Positions 1 to 5,408 of a DNA stretch of 5,408 bases are shown here, one piece after another. Where the stretch lies: positions 1 through 5,408 of the forward strand of contig JALRAA010000128.1 of NCBI GenBank assembly GCA_023262645.1. The letters are read 5' to 3'. The position numbers were made by a program, and so were the translations under genes. This DNA comes from Burkholderiaceae bacterium. Lineage in GTDB: Bacteria; Pseudomonadota; Gammaproteobacteria; Burkholderiales; Burkholderiaceae_C. Below the pieces are notes generated by a model. That model was not told the origin of the DNA. It made no database searches and was given only the letters and a program-made list of their open reading frames with translations. How positions within the stretch are numbered: position 1 is the first letter of the stretch; each line of letters begins with the position of its first letter.

Positions 1-897
1 GGTGAGTTCGGTGAATTCGAGTTTGACCCGCAAATCGGGTTTGTCAGAGCCGAAACGGTGCATGGCTTCGCTGTAAGCCATGATGGGAAAGTCGCCGAGT
101 TCAATGCCAAGCGCTTCAACGAAAACGCCTTTGATCATGTTCTGGAACAAGGCACGGATTTCTTCCTCGTCCATGAACGATGTTTCGATATCGATCTGGG
201 TGAATTCGGGCTGGCGATCGGCGCGCAAATCTTCGTCGCGAAAACATTTGGTGATTTGGTAATAACGGTCGAAACCGGAGACCATCAACAACTGTTTAAA
301 CAACTGGGGCGACTGTGGCAGCGCGAAGAAATGCCCGTCATGCACGCGGCTTGGCACCAAATAATCACGCGCACCTTCGGGCGTGCTCTTGGTGAGCATC
401 GGTGTTTCGATATCGACAAAACCGTTCGCATCCAAAAATTTGCGCACGGCCATGGCGACTTTGTAACGCAGCATCAGGTTTTTTTGCATGTAAGGCCGAC
501 GCAAATCCAACACGCGGTGGGTCAAGCGGGTGGTTTCTGACAGGTTGTCGTCGTCCAATTGGAAAGGTGGCGTGACCGACGGATTGAGCACGGTGAGTTC
601 GTGGCACAAGACTTCGATTTTTCCGCTCTTCAAGTTGTCGTTGGTCGTGCCGTCTGGGCGCAAGCGCACCAAGCCTTTGATTTGTATGCAGAACTCGTTG
701 CGCAATTCTTCAGCCAACTTGAACATCTCGGGTCGGTCTGGGTCACACACCACTTGCACATAGCCTTCGCGGTCGCGCAGGTCGACAAAAATCACGCCGC
801 CATGGTCGCGTCTGCGGTTGACCCATCCACATAACGTGACGGTTTGTCCTTGAAGGGCTTCTGTCACCAAGCCGCAGTAATGAGAGCGCATTGCCAT
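1..897 (-). CDS. aspS: Aspartyl-tRNA synthetase, N-terminal half (partial, runs off left edge)
   Basis: Class II aminoacyl-tRNA synthetase that charges tRNA with aspartate in the cytoplasm. Reading the minus strand from the ATG at 895-897 gives 299 residues without a stop up to the window edge; proteobacterial AspRS is about 590-600 aa, so roughly half is visible. Residues ~1-110 are the OB-fold anticodon-binding domain, with the conserved stretch TLCGWVNRRRD (21-31). Next come the motif 1 region, ETPMLTKSTPEGARDYLVP (164-182), the aspartate-site stretch LPQSPQLFKQLL (193-204), and motif 2 with FRDEDLRADRQPEFTQID (219-236). Motif 3 and most of the GAD insertion lie outside. His32 and Gly83 match residues reported as determinants of non-discriminating AspRS in Pseudomonas aeruginosa. 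The start could instead be Met3 (MRSHYCG), which is closer to the usual N-terminus; no strong Shine-Dalgarno separates the two. It lies 60 bases downstream of the DUF502 gene and is probably co-transcribed with it. Confidence 0.97.
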   Translation of the reverse strand, partial: MAMRSHYCGLVTEALQGQTVTLCGWVNRRRDHGGVIFVDLRDREGYVQVVCDPDRPEMFKLAEELRNEFCIQIKGLVRLRPDGTTNDNLKSGKIEVLCHELTVLNPSVTPPFQLDDDNLSETTRLTHRVLDLRRPYMQKNLMLRYKVAMAVRKFLDANGFVDIETPMLTKSTPEGARDYLVPSRVHDGHFFALPQSPQLFKQLLMVSGFDRYYQITKCFRDEDLRADRQPEFTQIDIETSFMDEEEIRALFQNMIKGVFVEALGIELGDFPIMAYSEAMHRFGSDKPDLRVKLEFTELT

Positions 898-957
898 GGT
901 CAAAATTCTTTCGTTACTAGTTTCTTAAAAATCGAGGGTTGCCAACTGCAGGCCTGT

Positions 958-1602
958 TCAAGCGGAATGCTTGACCGCCGGTGGCTGATCGGGGGAGACC
1001 GCGCCCATGGAAATCACATAGGTCAGCGCTTGGTCCACGCTCATGTCAAGTTCAATCACATCGGCCGATGGCACCACCAGAAAAAAACCGCTCGTGGGGT
1101 TGGGCGTGGTGGGTACATACACACTGATATGCCCTTCTCCCACATGCGCTGCCACTTCGCCACTGGGCGTGCCGGTTTGAAACGCAATCGTCCACGTGCC
1201 TTGGCGCGGGTATTGGATCAGCAAGGCTTGTCGAAATGCATTGCCATTGCTGGAGAACAAGGTGTCAGATACTTTTTTGACACTGGTATAGATGGATTTG
1301 ACGATCGGAATGTGGGTGAATAACTTGTCCCACTGGGTCACCAGCCAGCGGCCGGCCACATTCGACGCAAACGCACCGGTGGCCACCAACACCACAAACA
1401 CCAACACCACACCGAGACCGCGAATTTGCAGCAAATGCTGAAACGAATCGCCCACGCTTTGCGGTACGACACTCGTGATTCCATGCAGCACATTGGCGAA
1501 TATGCCGTCCATGGCGCCGACCAACCAACTCAGCACCCACAGGGTGATGGCCAGTGGCAGCCAAACCAGCAAGCCGGCGAATATGTACTTTTTGATGTTC
1601 AT
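958..1602 (-). CDS. DUF502 family inner-membrane protein
   Basis: A 214-aa protein of the DUF502 family, which also includes the plant COV (continuous vascular ring) proteins; its biochemical role in bacteria is unknown. Two hydrophobic segments are visible, about residues 6-29 and 63-85, separated by a loop. A soluble C-terminal domain follows, carrying the family hallmarks IPIVKSIYTSVKKV (98-111) and VPTTPNPTSGFF (163-174). The end is a polar tail. Length and motif order fit the family, so the protein looks complete. The ATG at 1600-1602 is chosen because the first hydrophobic helix follows a short basic start (MNIKKY); its ribosome-binding site is weak. It lies 18 bases downstream of the zinc-ribbon gene and 60 bases upstream of aspS on the same strand, which suggests one transcript. 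Function should be taken as unknown. Confidence 0.93.
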   Translation of the reverse strand: MNIKKYIFAGLLVWLPLAITLWVLSWLVGAMDGIFANVLHGITSVVPQSVGDSFQHLLQIRGLGVVLVFVVLVATGAFASNVAGRWLVTQWDKLFTHIPIVKSIYTSVKKVSDTLFSSNGNAFRQALLIQYPRQGTWTIAFQTGTPSGEVAAHVGEGHISVYVPTTPNPTSGFFLVVPSADVIELDMSVDQALTYVISMGAVSPDQPPAVKHSA

Positions 1603-1620
1603 GGAAACAGGCGATCGGAA

Positions 1621-1926
1621 TTAATGGCAGGCACAAGACGGTGCGCAGGCGCTGGCAGTTGCAGCGGGGGTGTCTGATTTGGCGGGGGCGTCTGTGGTGG
1701 TGGCTGGGGCAGCGTCCGTGGATGACGGTGCCGCAGCTGGCGTGCCGCTTTTGAAATCTGTGGCGTACCAACCGGAGCCTTTGAGCTGGAAACCTGGCGC
1801 AGACAACTGCTTGGAAAAACTGGGTTTGCCGCATTGCGGGCAATCGGTCAGCGCGGGGTCTGAAATTTTTTGCAATTGGTCTTTTGCGAAACCGCAAGCT
1901 CCGCATTTATAAGCATAAATTGGCAT
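1621..1926 (-). CDS. FmdB-family zinc-ribbon protein
   Basis: A small 101-aa protein of the FmdB putative regulatory family (CxxC-CxxC zinc ribbon). The N-terminus MPIYAYKCGACG is nearly the family signature (usually MPIYEYRC..CG). The metal ligands are two CxxC pairs, C8/C11 and C29/C32. The stretch GFQLKGSGWYATDFK (45-59) is typical of the proteobacterial members. After residue 60 the protein becomes a low-complexity Ala/Pro/Thr/Ser/Asp tail that ends in a second cysteine cluster (C94, C98, C100, H101). The start at 1924-1926 is chosen because it begins the signature. The frame stays open upstream to 2109, but those residues show no homology and would run through the divergent promoter region into potF. 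It is the first gene of a minus-strand run with DUF502 and aspS. The family name comes from an amidase/formamidase regulator, and the true role of this subgroup is unproven. Confidence 0.93.
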   Translation of the reverse strand: MPIYAYKCGACGFAKDQLQKISDPALTDCPQCGKPSFSKQLSAPGFQLKGSGWYATDFKSGTPAAAPSSTDAAPATTTDAPAKSDTPAATASACAPSCACH

Positions 1927-1968
1927 GGTGTTACCGCTTGGTTCAGAAAAGGTTGGGCAAAGCCGTGG

Positions 1969-1974
1969 ATTGTA
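1969..1974 (-). promoter_or_regulatory. Candidate -10 element for the fmdB-DUF502-aspS transcript
   Basis: On the minus strand this reads TACAAT, one base from TATAAT, and lies about 42 bases upstream of the zinc-ribbon start codon. No good -35 hexamer is found at 16-18 bases; the region there is the inverted repeat at 1990-2009. The promoter would therefore be weak or activator-dependent. Inference from position and sequence only. Confidence 0.4.
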
Positions 1975-1989
1975 AGCTTTTGCTCGCGC

Positions 1990-2009
1990 CCAAAGGAAAT
2001 TTCCCTTGG
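1990..2009. promoter_or_regulatory. 20-base near-perfect palindrome between divergent promoters (candidate operator)
   Basis: CCAAAGGAAATTTCCCTTGG matches its own reverse complement at 18 of 20 positions, with a perfect 10-base core GGAAATTTCC at 1995-2004. It overlaps the proposed -35 of potF (2006-2011) and sits upstream of the proposed -10 for the opposite-strand genes, so a dimeric regulator bound here could affect both transcripts. The symmetry is directly visible; the operator role and the identity of any regulator are inference. Confidence 0.5.
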
Positions 2010-2032
2010 CGCCAGCAGCGATTACATATACT
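2006..2032 (+). promoter_or_regulatory. Candidate sigma-70 promoter of the pot operon
   Basis: A strong -10 element TATACT at 2027-2032 (five of six consensus bases) is preceded by TTGGCG at 2006-2011 (four of six) with a short 15-base spacer. Transcription would start near 2039, giving a leader of about 62 bases. The good -10, the poor spacing and the overlapping palindrome suggest a regulated promoter. The leader begins with a small stem-loop (GCCTG 2042-2046 pairing with CAGGC 2053-2057). Confidence 0.5.
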
Positions 2033-2100
2033 AGGGTTCCTGCCTGTTTGCGCAGGCCCGGTCCTGACCACCCACCTATCTTTCTGGAGTCAAAGTCATC

Positions 2101-3234
2101 ATGATTCATCGTTTTTCACTGGTACTCGTCGCTGTTCTGGCTGTCGCCGCTTGCGGAAAGAAAGAGGAGCCCAAAGCCGCCGCGCCGGCTGTCGCTGCCA
2201 ACGCCGAAGAAAAAGTGCTCAATATTTACAACTGGCCCGACTATGTCGCCAAAGATCTGGTTGCCAACTTCGAGCAAGAAACGGGTATCAAGGTCAATTA
2301 CCAGACCTTTGAAAACAACGAAGGCTTGCAAGCCAAATTGGTGGCGGGCAACACCGGCTATGACATCGTGGTTCCCGGCTCTGTGTTTGTGAAAGCGCAA
2401 ATCGACGCAGGACTGCTCAAGAAGCTCGATAAATCGCAAATCCCCAATTACAAAAATTTGGACACCAACCTGATGGGTAAGTTGACCAGCGTCGACCCCG
2501 GCAACCAATACGTTATCCCTTGGGCATGGAGTTTCACCACCGTTGCCATCAACAAAGCCAAAGTCGCCAAAGCCCTGGGCAACACGCCCATGCCCGAAAA
2601 CGCCTGGGATTTGGTGTTCAACCCCACCTACACCAGCAAACTCAAGTCCTGCGGCATTGCCTATCTGGATTCACCCACCGAAATTTTGCCGCCTGCATTG
2701 CACTACATCGGCAAAAAAGCCTATTCCGAAGACGCGGCTGACCACAAAGCGGCGGGCGAAATGCTGGCCAAAGTGCGCAAAGACATTCGCTTGTTCTCCA
2801 GCACCATGATCGACGATTTGGCTGGCGGTAAAGCCTGTGCCGCATTGGGTTGGGCGGGTGACTTCATCCAAGCCGCCAACCGGGCCGCAGAAAACAAAAG
2901 CGGTGTTGACATTGAAGTGTTGCTGCCGAAAACAGGCGGCTTGATCTTCTTTGACACGATCGCCGTGCCAGCCGACGCCAAGCACCCCAACAACGCCATG
3001 GCGTTCATCAACTACTACCTCAAAGCCGAGGTGTCTGCTTCGCAAACCAACGAACTCGGCTACCCCACCGCGAACAAAGCCAGCGTTCCCATGGTGGCCC
3101 CGGAAGTGGCGCAAAACAAAGCCGTGTTTCCTGACGATGCCAATCTGGCATTGATGGTGCCACCCGAAGCCTTGGGCAACGCCACCCGCGAGTCCATGAC
3201 CGCGGTATACACCAGCTTCAAAAAAGGCAAGTGA
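2101..3234 (+). CDS. potF: PotF-like periplasmic polyamine (putrescine-type) binding lipoprotein
   Basis: A 377-aa solute-binding protein of a polyamine ABC importer. It has a lipoprotein signal: a hydrophobic stretch at residues 5-17 and lipobox VAAC with Cys18 as the lipidation site, followed by a Lys/Glu/Ala/Pro linker to about 37. The mature domain starts with VLNIYNWPDY (39-48) and aligns along its length with E. coli PotF. Polyamine-site residues match: Trp45, Asp47 and Tyr48, Glu194, Trp251 and Asp254 in GWAGD, and Asp285 in FFD. Cys184 (KLKSCG) and Cys246 (KACAALGW) correspond to the PotF disulfide cysteines and argue for PotF over PotD. Two site positions differ from E. coli PotF: Pro46 where it has Ser38, and Gly93 where it has Ser85, so the exact ligand (putrescine, cadaverine, spermidine) is uncertain. 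The ATG at 2101 has GGAG at 2086-2089, 11 bases upstream. It is the first gene of the operon; the permease genes follow after a 69-base gap. Confidence 0.93.
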   Translation: MIHRFSLVLVAVLAVAACGKKEEPKAAAPAVAANAEEKVLNIYNWPDYVAKDLVANFEQETGIKVNYQTFENNEGLQAKLVAGNTGYDIVVPGSVFVKAQIDAGLLKKLDKSQIPNYKNLDTNLMGKLTSVDPGNQYVIPWAWSFTTVAINKAKVAKALGNTPMPENAWDLVFNPTYTSKLKSCGIAYLDSPTEILPPALHYIGKKAYSEDAADHKAAGEMLAKVRKDIRLFSSTMIDDLAGGKACAALGWAGDFIQAANRAAENKSGVDIEVLLPKTGGLIFFDTIAVPADAKHPNNAMAFINYYLKAEVSASQTNELGYPTANKASVPMVAPEVAQNKAVFPDDANLALMVPPEALGNATRESMTAVYTSFKKGK

Positions 3235-3241
3235 GCTTGAT

Positions 3242-3277
3242 GCAGCGGTGATTCAAAAACACTGGATCCACCGCTGC
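3242..3277 (+). other. Intercistronic stem-loop after potF
   Basis: GCAGCGGTG at 3242-3250 is perfectly complementary to CACCGCTGC at 3269-3277, a 9-bp GC-rich stem with an 18-base loop, beginning seven bases after the potF stop codon. No T-tract follows, so it does not look like a classical terminator. A hairpin between a binding-protein gene and its permease genes commonly protects the upstream mRNA from 3' decay or lowers downstream expression; that role is inferred here. Confidence 0.6.
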
Positions 3278-3303
3278 TTGACGGTTGCCAACTTGGCCAG
3301 TCC

Positions 3304-4250
3304 GTGACATCCCCTTTGGTTTCTTGGCACCAACTCGCATTGCGTCATGGGCGCAATGCGGTGTTGGCTGTGCCGTGGTTCTGGTTACTGCTGTTTTTCG
3401 CCGTCCTTTTTTTATTTTGTTGCGCATCAGCGTGACTGACATGGGCGAAGGCCTGGATCCGTTTGCCCCCCTCTTGGAGTCGCGCGACGGCCATGTGTTG
3501 CTGCATTTAAAGCTCGCCAATTACGTGTCGTTATTGCAAGACATTGACACGGGCAAATGGCTGCAAACGCTCTATACCGAGTCCTACCTTTTGTCTTTGA
3601 AATACGCCTTGTGGACCACGCTGTTGTGCTTGTTCTTTGGCTACCCGTTCGCCTATTTTTTAGCCCGCAGCTCACCTGCTGTGCGTCCGATGTTGCTGCT
3701 CATGGTGATGCTGCCCTTTTGGACCTCTTTTTTACTGCGCGTGTATGCATGGAAGGGTTTGCTGACCGAGCAAGGCATCATCAACCACCTGATGATGGCC
3801 GTGGGGTTGATCAACGAACCCTTGCAATTGCTCTACAACGATGTGTCCATGTTGGTGGGCATGACCTATGTTTACCTGCCATTCATGGTGCTGCCCTTGT
3901 ATGCCACCTTGGTCAAACTCGATGTGCGGTTGCTGGAAGCCTCGCAAGATTTGGGCGCCACCCCGTGGCAAACCTTTTGGTTGGTCACCGTGCCGCTCAG
4001 CCGCTCTGGCATCGTCGCCGGGTCCATGCTGGTGTTCATTCCTTGCTTGGGTGAATTCGTGATTCCTTCGCTGCTGGGCGGTGCGGAAAATCTGATGATC
4101 GGCCGCGTGGTCTGGGACGAAATGTTCAGCAGCAACAACTGGCCCCGCGCCTGTGCATTGGCAATTGTGATGATTGTGTGTGTGGTCATGCCACTGGCTT
4201 GGTACAACCAGCGCGTCACACGCAAAGCCGAATTGGAGATGCGCACATGA
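3304..4250 (+). CDS. potH: PotH-like polyamine ABC permease, with an apparent -1 frameshift in the first membrane helix
   Basis: Inner-membrane subunit of the polyamine importer. From the GTG at 3304 the frame encodes a PotH-like N-terminus (RHGRNAVLAVPWFWLLLFF, residues 15-33) but stops at TGA 3433-3435. The continuation, PFFILLRISVTDM, is in the frame starting at 3405. Joining the two by a -1 shift at 3405-3414 gives 315 aa, against 317 for E. coli PotH, in unbroken alignment. The rest is intact: several membrane helices and the permease EAA loop (EASQDLG 212-218, then Pro231), which contacts the ATPase. A TTG-started frame from 3285 covers the C-terminal part, but its first ~40 residues show no homology. 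An internal ATG at 3441 would lose the first helix. No clear Shine-Dalgarno precedes 3304. The gene overlaps potI by four bases. The break may be a mutation, a sequencing error or recoding. Confidence 0.85.
3405..3435 (+). other. Frameshift junction in potH with slippery-type heptamer
   Basis: In the upstream frame the codons run GTC CTT TTT TTA and reach TGA at 3433-3435. Bases 3408-3414 read T_TTT_TTA, exactly phased as an X_XXY_YYZ -1 slippery site. Slippage would continue in the downstream frame at ATT (3414). Equally, one extra C before the T run would restore a continuous frame with the family-typical Val-Pro-Phe-Phe. The frame change is seen directly; the mechanism is undecided. Confidence 0.8.
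4235..4238 (+). promoter_or_regulatory. Ribosome-binding site of potI
   Basis: GGAG lies eight bases before the ATG at 4247 and inside the end of potH. It fixes the potI start among several possible upstream in-frame starts, for example 4178, which would overlap potH by over 70 bases. The ATGA overlap at 4247-4250 suggests translational coupling. Confidence 0.8.
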
Positions 4251-5074
4251 GCTTGGCTTGGTGGCGTCAGCACTTTGGCAAATTCTGGTTGGCTGGCGTG
4301 TTTGCGTTTTTTTATTTGCCGTTGGCTTTTTTGGTGGTGTTTTCTTTCAACAGCACACGGCAAGACAGCGTGTTCACCGGTTTTTCTTTGCGCTGGTACC
4401 AAGCCTTGGTCAACGACAGCCGATTGGTCGATGGTTTTTTTCTGTCGTTGAACGTGGCTTTGCTCAGCGCCACGCTGGGCACGGTGCTGGCCACCATGGC
4501 GGCCTACGCGCTGGTTCGCTTCGGCGCTTTTCGCGGCCGAACCTTGTTCAATGCCATGCTTTCGTCCCCGTTGGTCATGCCAGAAGTCATCATCGGCATG
4601 TCCTTGTTGCTGTTGTTCGTGGGCATGGAGCGTTTGTTGGGCTGGCCCGGTCGCGGTACGTTGACGATCGTACTGGGCCATGCATTGCTCGGCATGGCGT
4701 ATGCCAGTGTGGTGATTCAGTCGCGGCTCAAAGAAATGGACCGGTCTATCGAGGAAGCCGCGCTTGACTTGGGTTGCAGACCTTTCCAAGTGTTTTTTCT
4801 GGTGACTTTGCCCAATATGTCACAAGCCTTGATCGCGGCCTGGTTGCTGACCTTCACGCTGTCCTTCGATGACGTGGTGGTGTCTGAATTTCTAGCCGGT
4901 CCGGGCGTCACGACTTTGCCGCAGGTCATCTTCAATTACGCCAGGCGTGGCGTCAACCCGTCTATTTATGCCGCTGCCAGTTTATTGATGCTGGTGGTGA
5001 CGTTGGCGGTGGTGATTTACGGAATTCACACCGCACGGCAAGCGCGGCTCAGCCAACGCTTACCTTCTGAGTGA
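4247..5074 (+). CDS. potI: PotI-like polyamine ABC permease
   Basis: Second inner-membrane permease subunit (275 aa), expected to pair with PotH to form the translocation channel. It starts with a short basic/aromatic segment and a first membrane helix at about 13-34 (LAGVFAFFYLPLAFLVVFSF), followed by the family-typical YQALVND and FFLSLNVALLSATLGT. Further hydrophobic helices lie at about 66-90, 103-126, 138-158, 190-213 and 241-262. The EAA loop reads EEAALDLGCRPFQVFFLVTLP (169-189), with Glu170, Gly176 and Pro189 conserved for docking to the ATPase. The region FDDVVVSEFLAGPG (207-220) is typical of PotI/PotC. Length is close to E. coli PotI (about 281 aa), and the gene looks intact. Its start overlaps the potH stop in ATGA with a good ribosome-binding site, so the two are translationally coupled. 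It is the last gene of the operon; no ATPase gene follows, and it ends directly against the convergent ubiB. Confidence 0.94.
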   Translation: MSLAWWRQHFGKFWLAGVFAFFYLPLAFLVVFSFNSTRQDSVFTGFSLRWYQALVNDSRLVDGFFLSLNVALLSATLGTVLATMAAYALVRFGAFRGRTLFNAMLSSPLVMPEVIIGMSLLLLFVGMERLLGWPGRGTLTIVLGHALLGMAYASVVIQSRLKEMDRSIEEAALDLGCRPFQVFFLVTLPNMSQALIAAWLLTFTLSFDDVVVSEFLAGPGVTTLPQVIFNYARRGVNPSIYAAASLLMLVVTLAVVIYGIHTARQARLSQRLPSE

Positions 5075-5408
5075 TCAACCGCCGCCCAGGCTCCACAAGC
5101 CCAATAGCGCGGTCACGACCAAGCCTGCGAAAAAGCCCAAAGCCAACAGCAACATGGCTTGCAATGTGCGGTTGGTGCGCTGTTGCAAGCGAATCAATTC
5201 ATGCAACTGGCGTTTTTCTTCTTCGTGATCGCGTTGCAAAAACGCATGCACCAAGCGCGGCAATTCGGGCAACATCTTGGCCAACCGGGGGGCTTCGTCT
5301 TTGAGTTGCTTCCACAGGCGTTGCGGTCCAATTTGTTCGAGCATCCATTTTTCTAAAAACGGTTTGGCCGTGCTCCACAAATCCAATTCGGGGTCGAGTT
5401 GGCGGCCC
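5075..5408 (-). CDS. ubiB: UbiB, C-terminal end (partial, runs off right edge)
   Basis: The minus strand carries about 110 residues of the C-terminus of UbiB, the ABC1/ADCK-type kinase-like ATPase needed for ubiquinone biosynthesis at the inner membrane. The frame enters at the right edge as GRQLDPELDLW and continues with STAKPFLEKWMLEQIGPQ, a stretch conserved in UbiB just after the kinase-like domain. Then come a Pro/Leu stretch (LPELPRLVHAFLQ), a charged amphipathic helix rich in Glu, Arg and Gln, and one hydrophobic membrane helix (about AMLLLALGFFAGLVVTALLG) before a Gly-rich end. The kinase core and N-terminal KxGQ motif lie outside the window. Its TGA stop (complement of 5075-5077) immediately follows the potI stop on the other strand. 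The identification rests on the C-terminal signature alone. Confidence 0.88.
   Translation of the reverse strand, partial: GRQLDPELDLWSTAKPFLEKWMLEQIGPQRLWKQLKDEAPRLAKMLPELPRLVHAFLQRDHEEEKRQLHELIRLQQRTNRTLQAMLLLALGFFAGLVVTALLGLWSLGGG

Noticed and set aside
58..834. Plus-strand open frames in the first 900 bases
   Set aside because: They are complements of the conserved aspS coding sequence and show no recognisable domain.
898..957. A separate aspS promoter (TTGGCA on the minus strand at 940-945)
   Set aside because: No acceptable -10 element lies 16-18 bases downstream, so read-through from the upstream genes is more likely.
1927..2109. Upstream extension of the zinc-ribbon reading frame to 2109
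   Set aside because: The added residues show no family similarity, and the start would lie inside potF and cross the divergent promoters; the family signature begins at the ATG at 1926.
3285..3404. TTG start at 3285 as the true potH N-terminus
   Set aside because: The first ~40 residues show no permease similarity, while the frame from GTG 3304 matches the PotH N-terminus closely.
3443..3468. Hairpin (GGGCGAA pairing with TTTGCCC) as a frameshift stimulator
   Set aside because: It starts 28 bases after the slippery heptamer, well beyond the usual spacing, and includes a bulge and a G-T pair.
3872..4789. Long 305-codon minus-strand frame opposite potH and potI
   Set aside because: It is antisense to two clearly conserved permease genes, and its composition (rich in Gln, His and Arg) is typical of a shadow frame.

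Overview
This window looks like chromosomal DNA of a betaproteobacterium, most likely Burkholderiales and perhaps Comamonadaceae. The evidence is moderate-to-high GC coding sequence, an AspRS very close to the Pseudomonas/Burkholderia type, a UbiB C-terminus of the Burkholderiales kind, and the run FmdB zinc ribbon - DUF502 - aspS, which I recall as a usual neighbourhood there. No phage, IS, CRISPR or RNA gene was seen, and no stretch over 300 bases lacks a gene.

Layout: bases 1-1926 on the minus strand hold a housekeeping group read right to left: a small FmdB-type zinc-ribbon protein (1621-1926), a DUF502 two-helix membrane protein (958-1602), and the N-terminal half of aspartyl-tRNA synthetase (1-897, running off the left edge). 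A 174-base divergent intergenic region (1927-2100) holds outward promoters with a near-perfect 20-base palindrome between them. On the plus strand, 2101-5074 is a polyamine (putrescine-type) ABC uptake operon: the lipoprotein binding protein PotF, the permease PotH and the permease PotI. At the right edge, on the minus strand, lies the C-terminal end of ubiB (ubiquinone biosynthesis, ABC1-kinase-like). Its stop codon directly abuts the potI stop.

How the genes work together: PotF captures polyamine in the periplasm and hands it to the PotH/PotI heterodimer in the inner membrane. The ATPase subunit (PotG/PotA) is not encoded between potF and potH, nor after potI, so it must come from elsewhere. 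AspRS has the two anticodon-domain residues linked to non-discriminating enzymes, which suggests that Asn-tRNA is made by transamidation.

The most notable observation is in potH. The conserved N-terminus (GTG at 3304) and the rest of the protein lie in different frames, joined at about 3405-3414 by an apparent -1 shift. The junction contains a correctly phased T_TTT_TTA slippery heptamer. It could be a single-base loss (real mutation or sequencing/assembly error) or, less likely, programmed frameshifting. I see no clear evidence of a wholly new system here.
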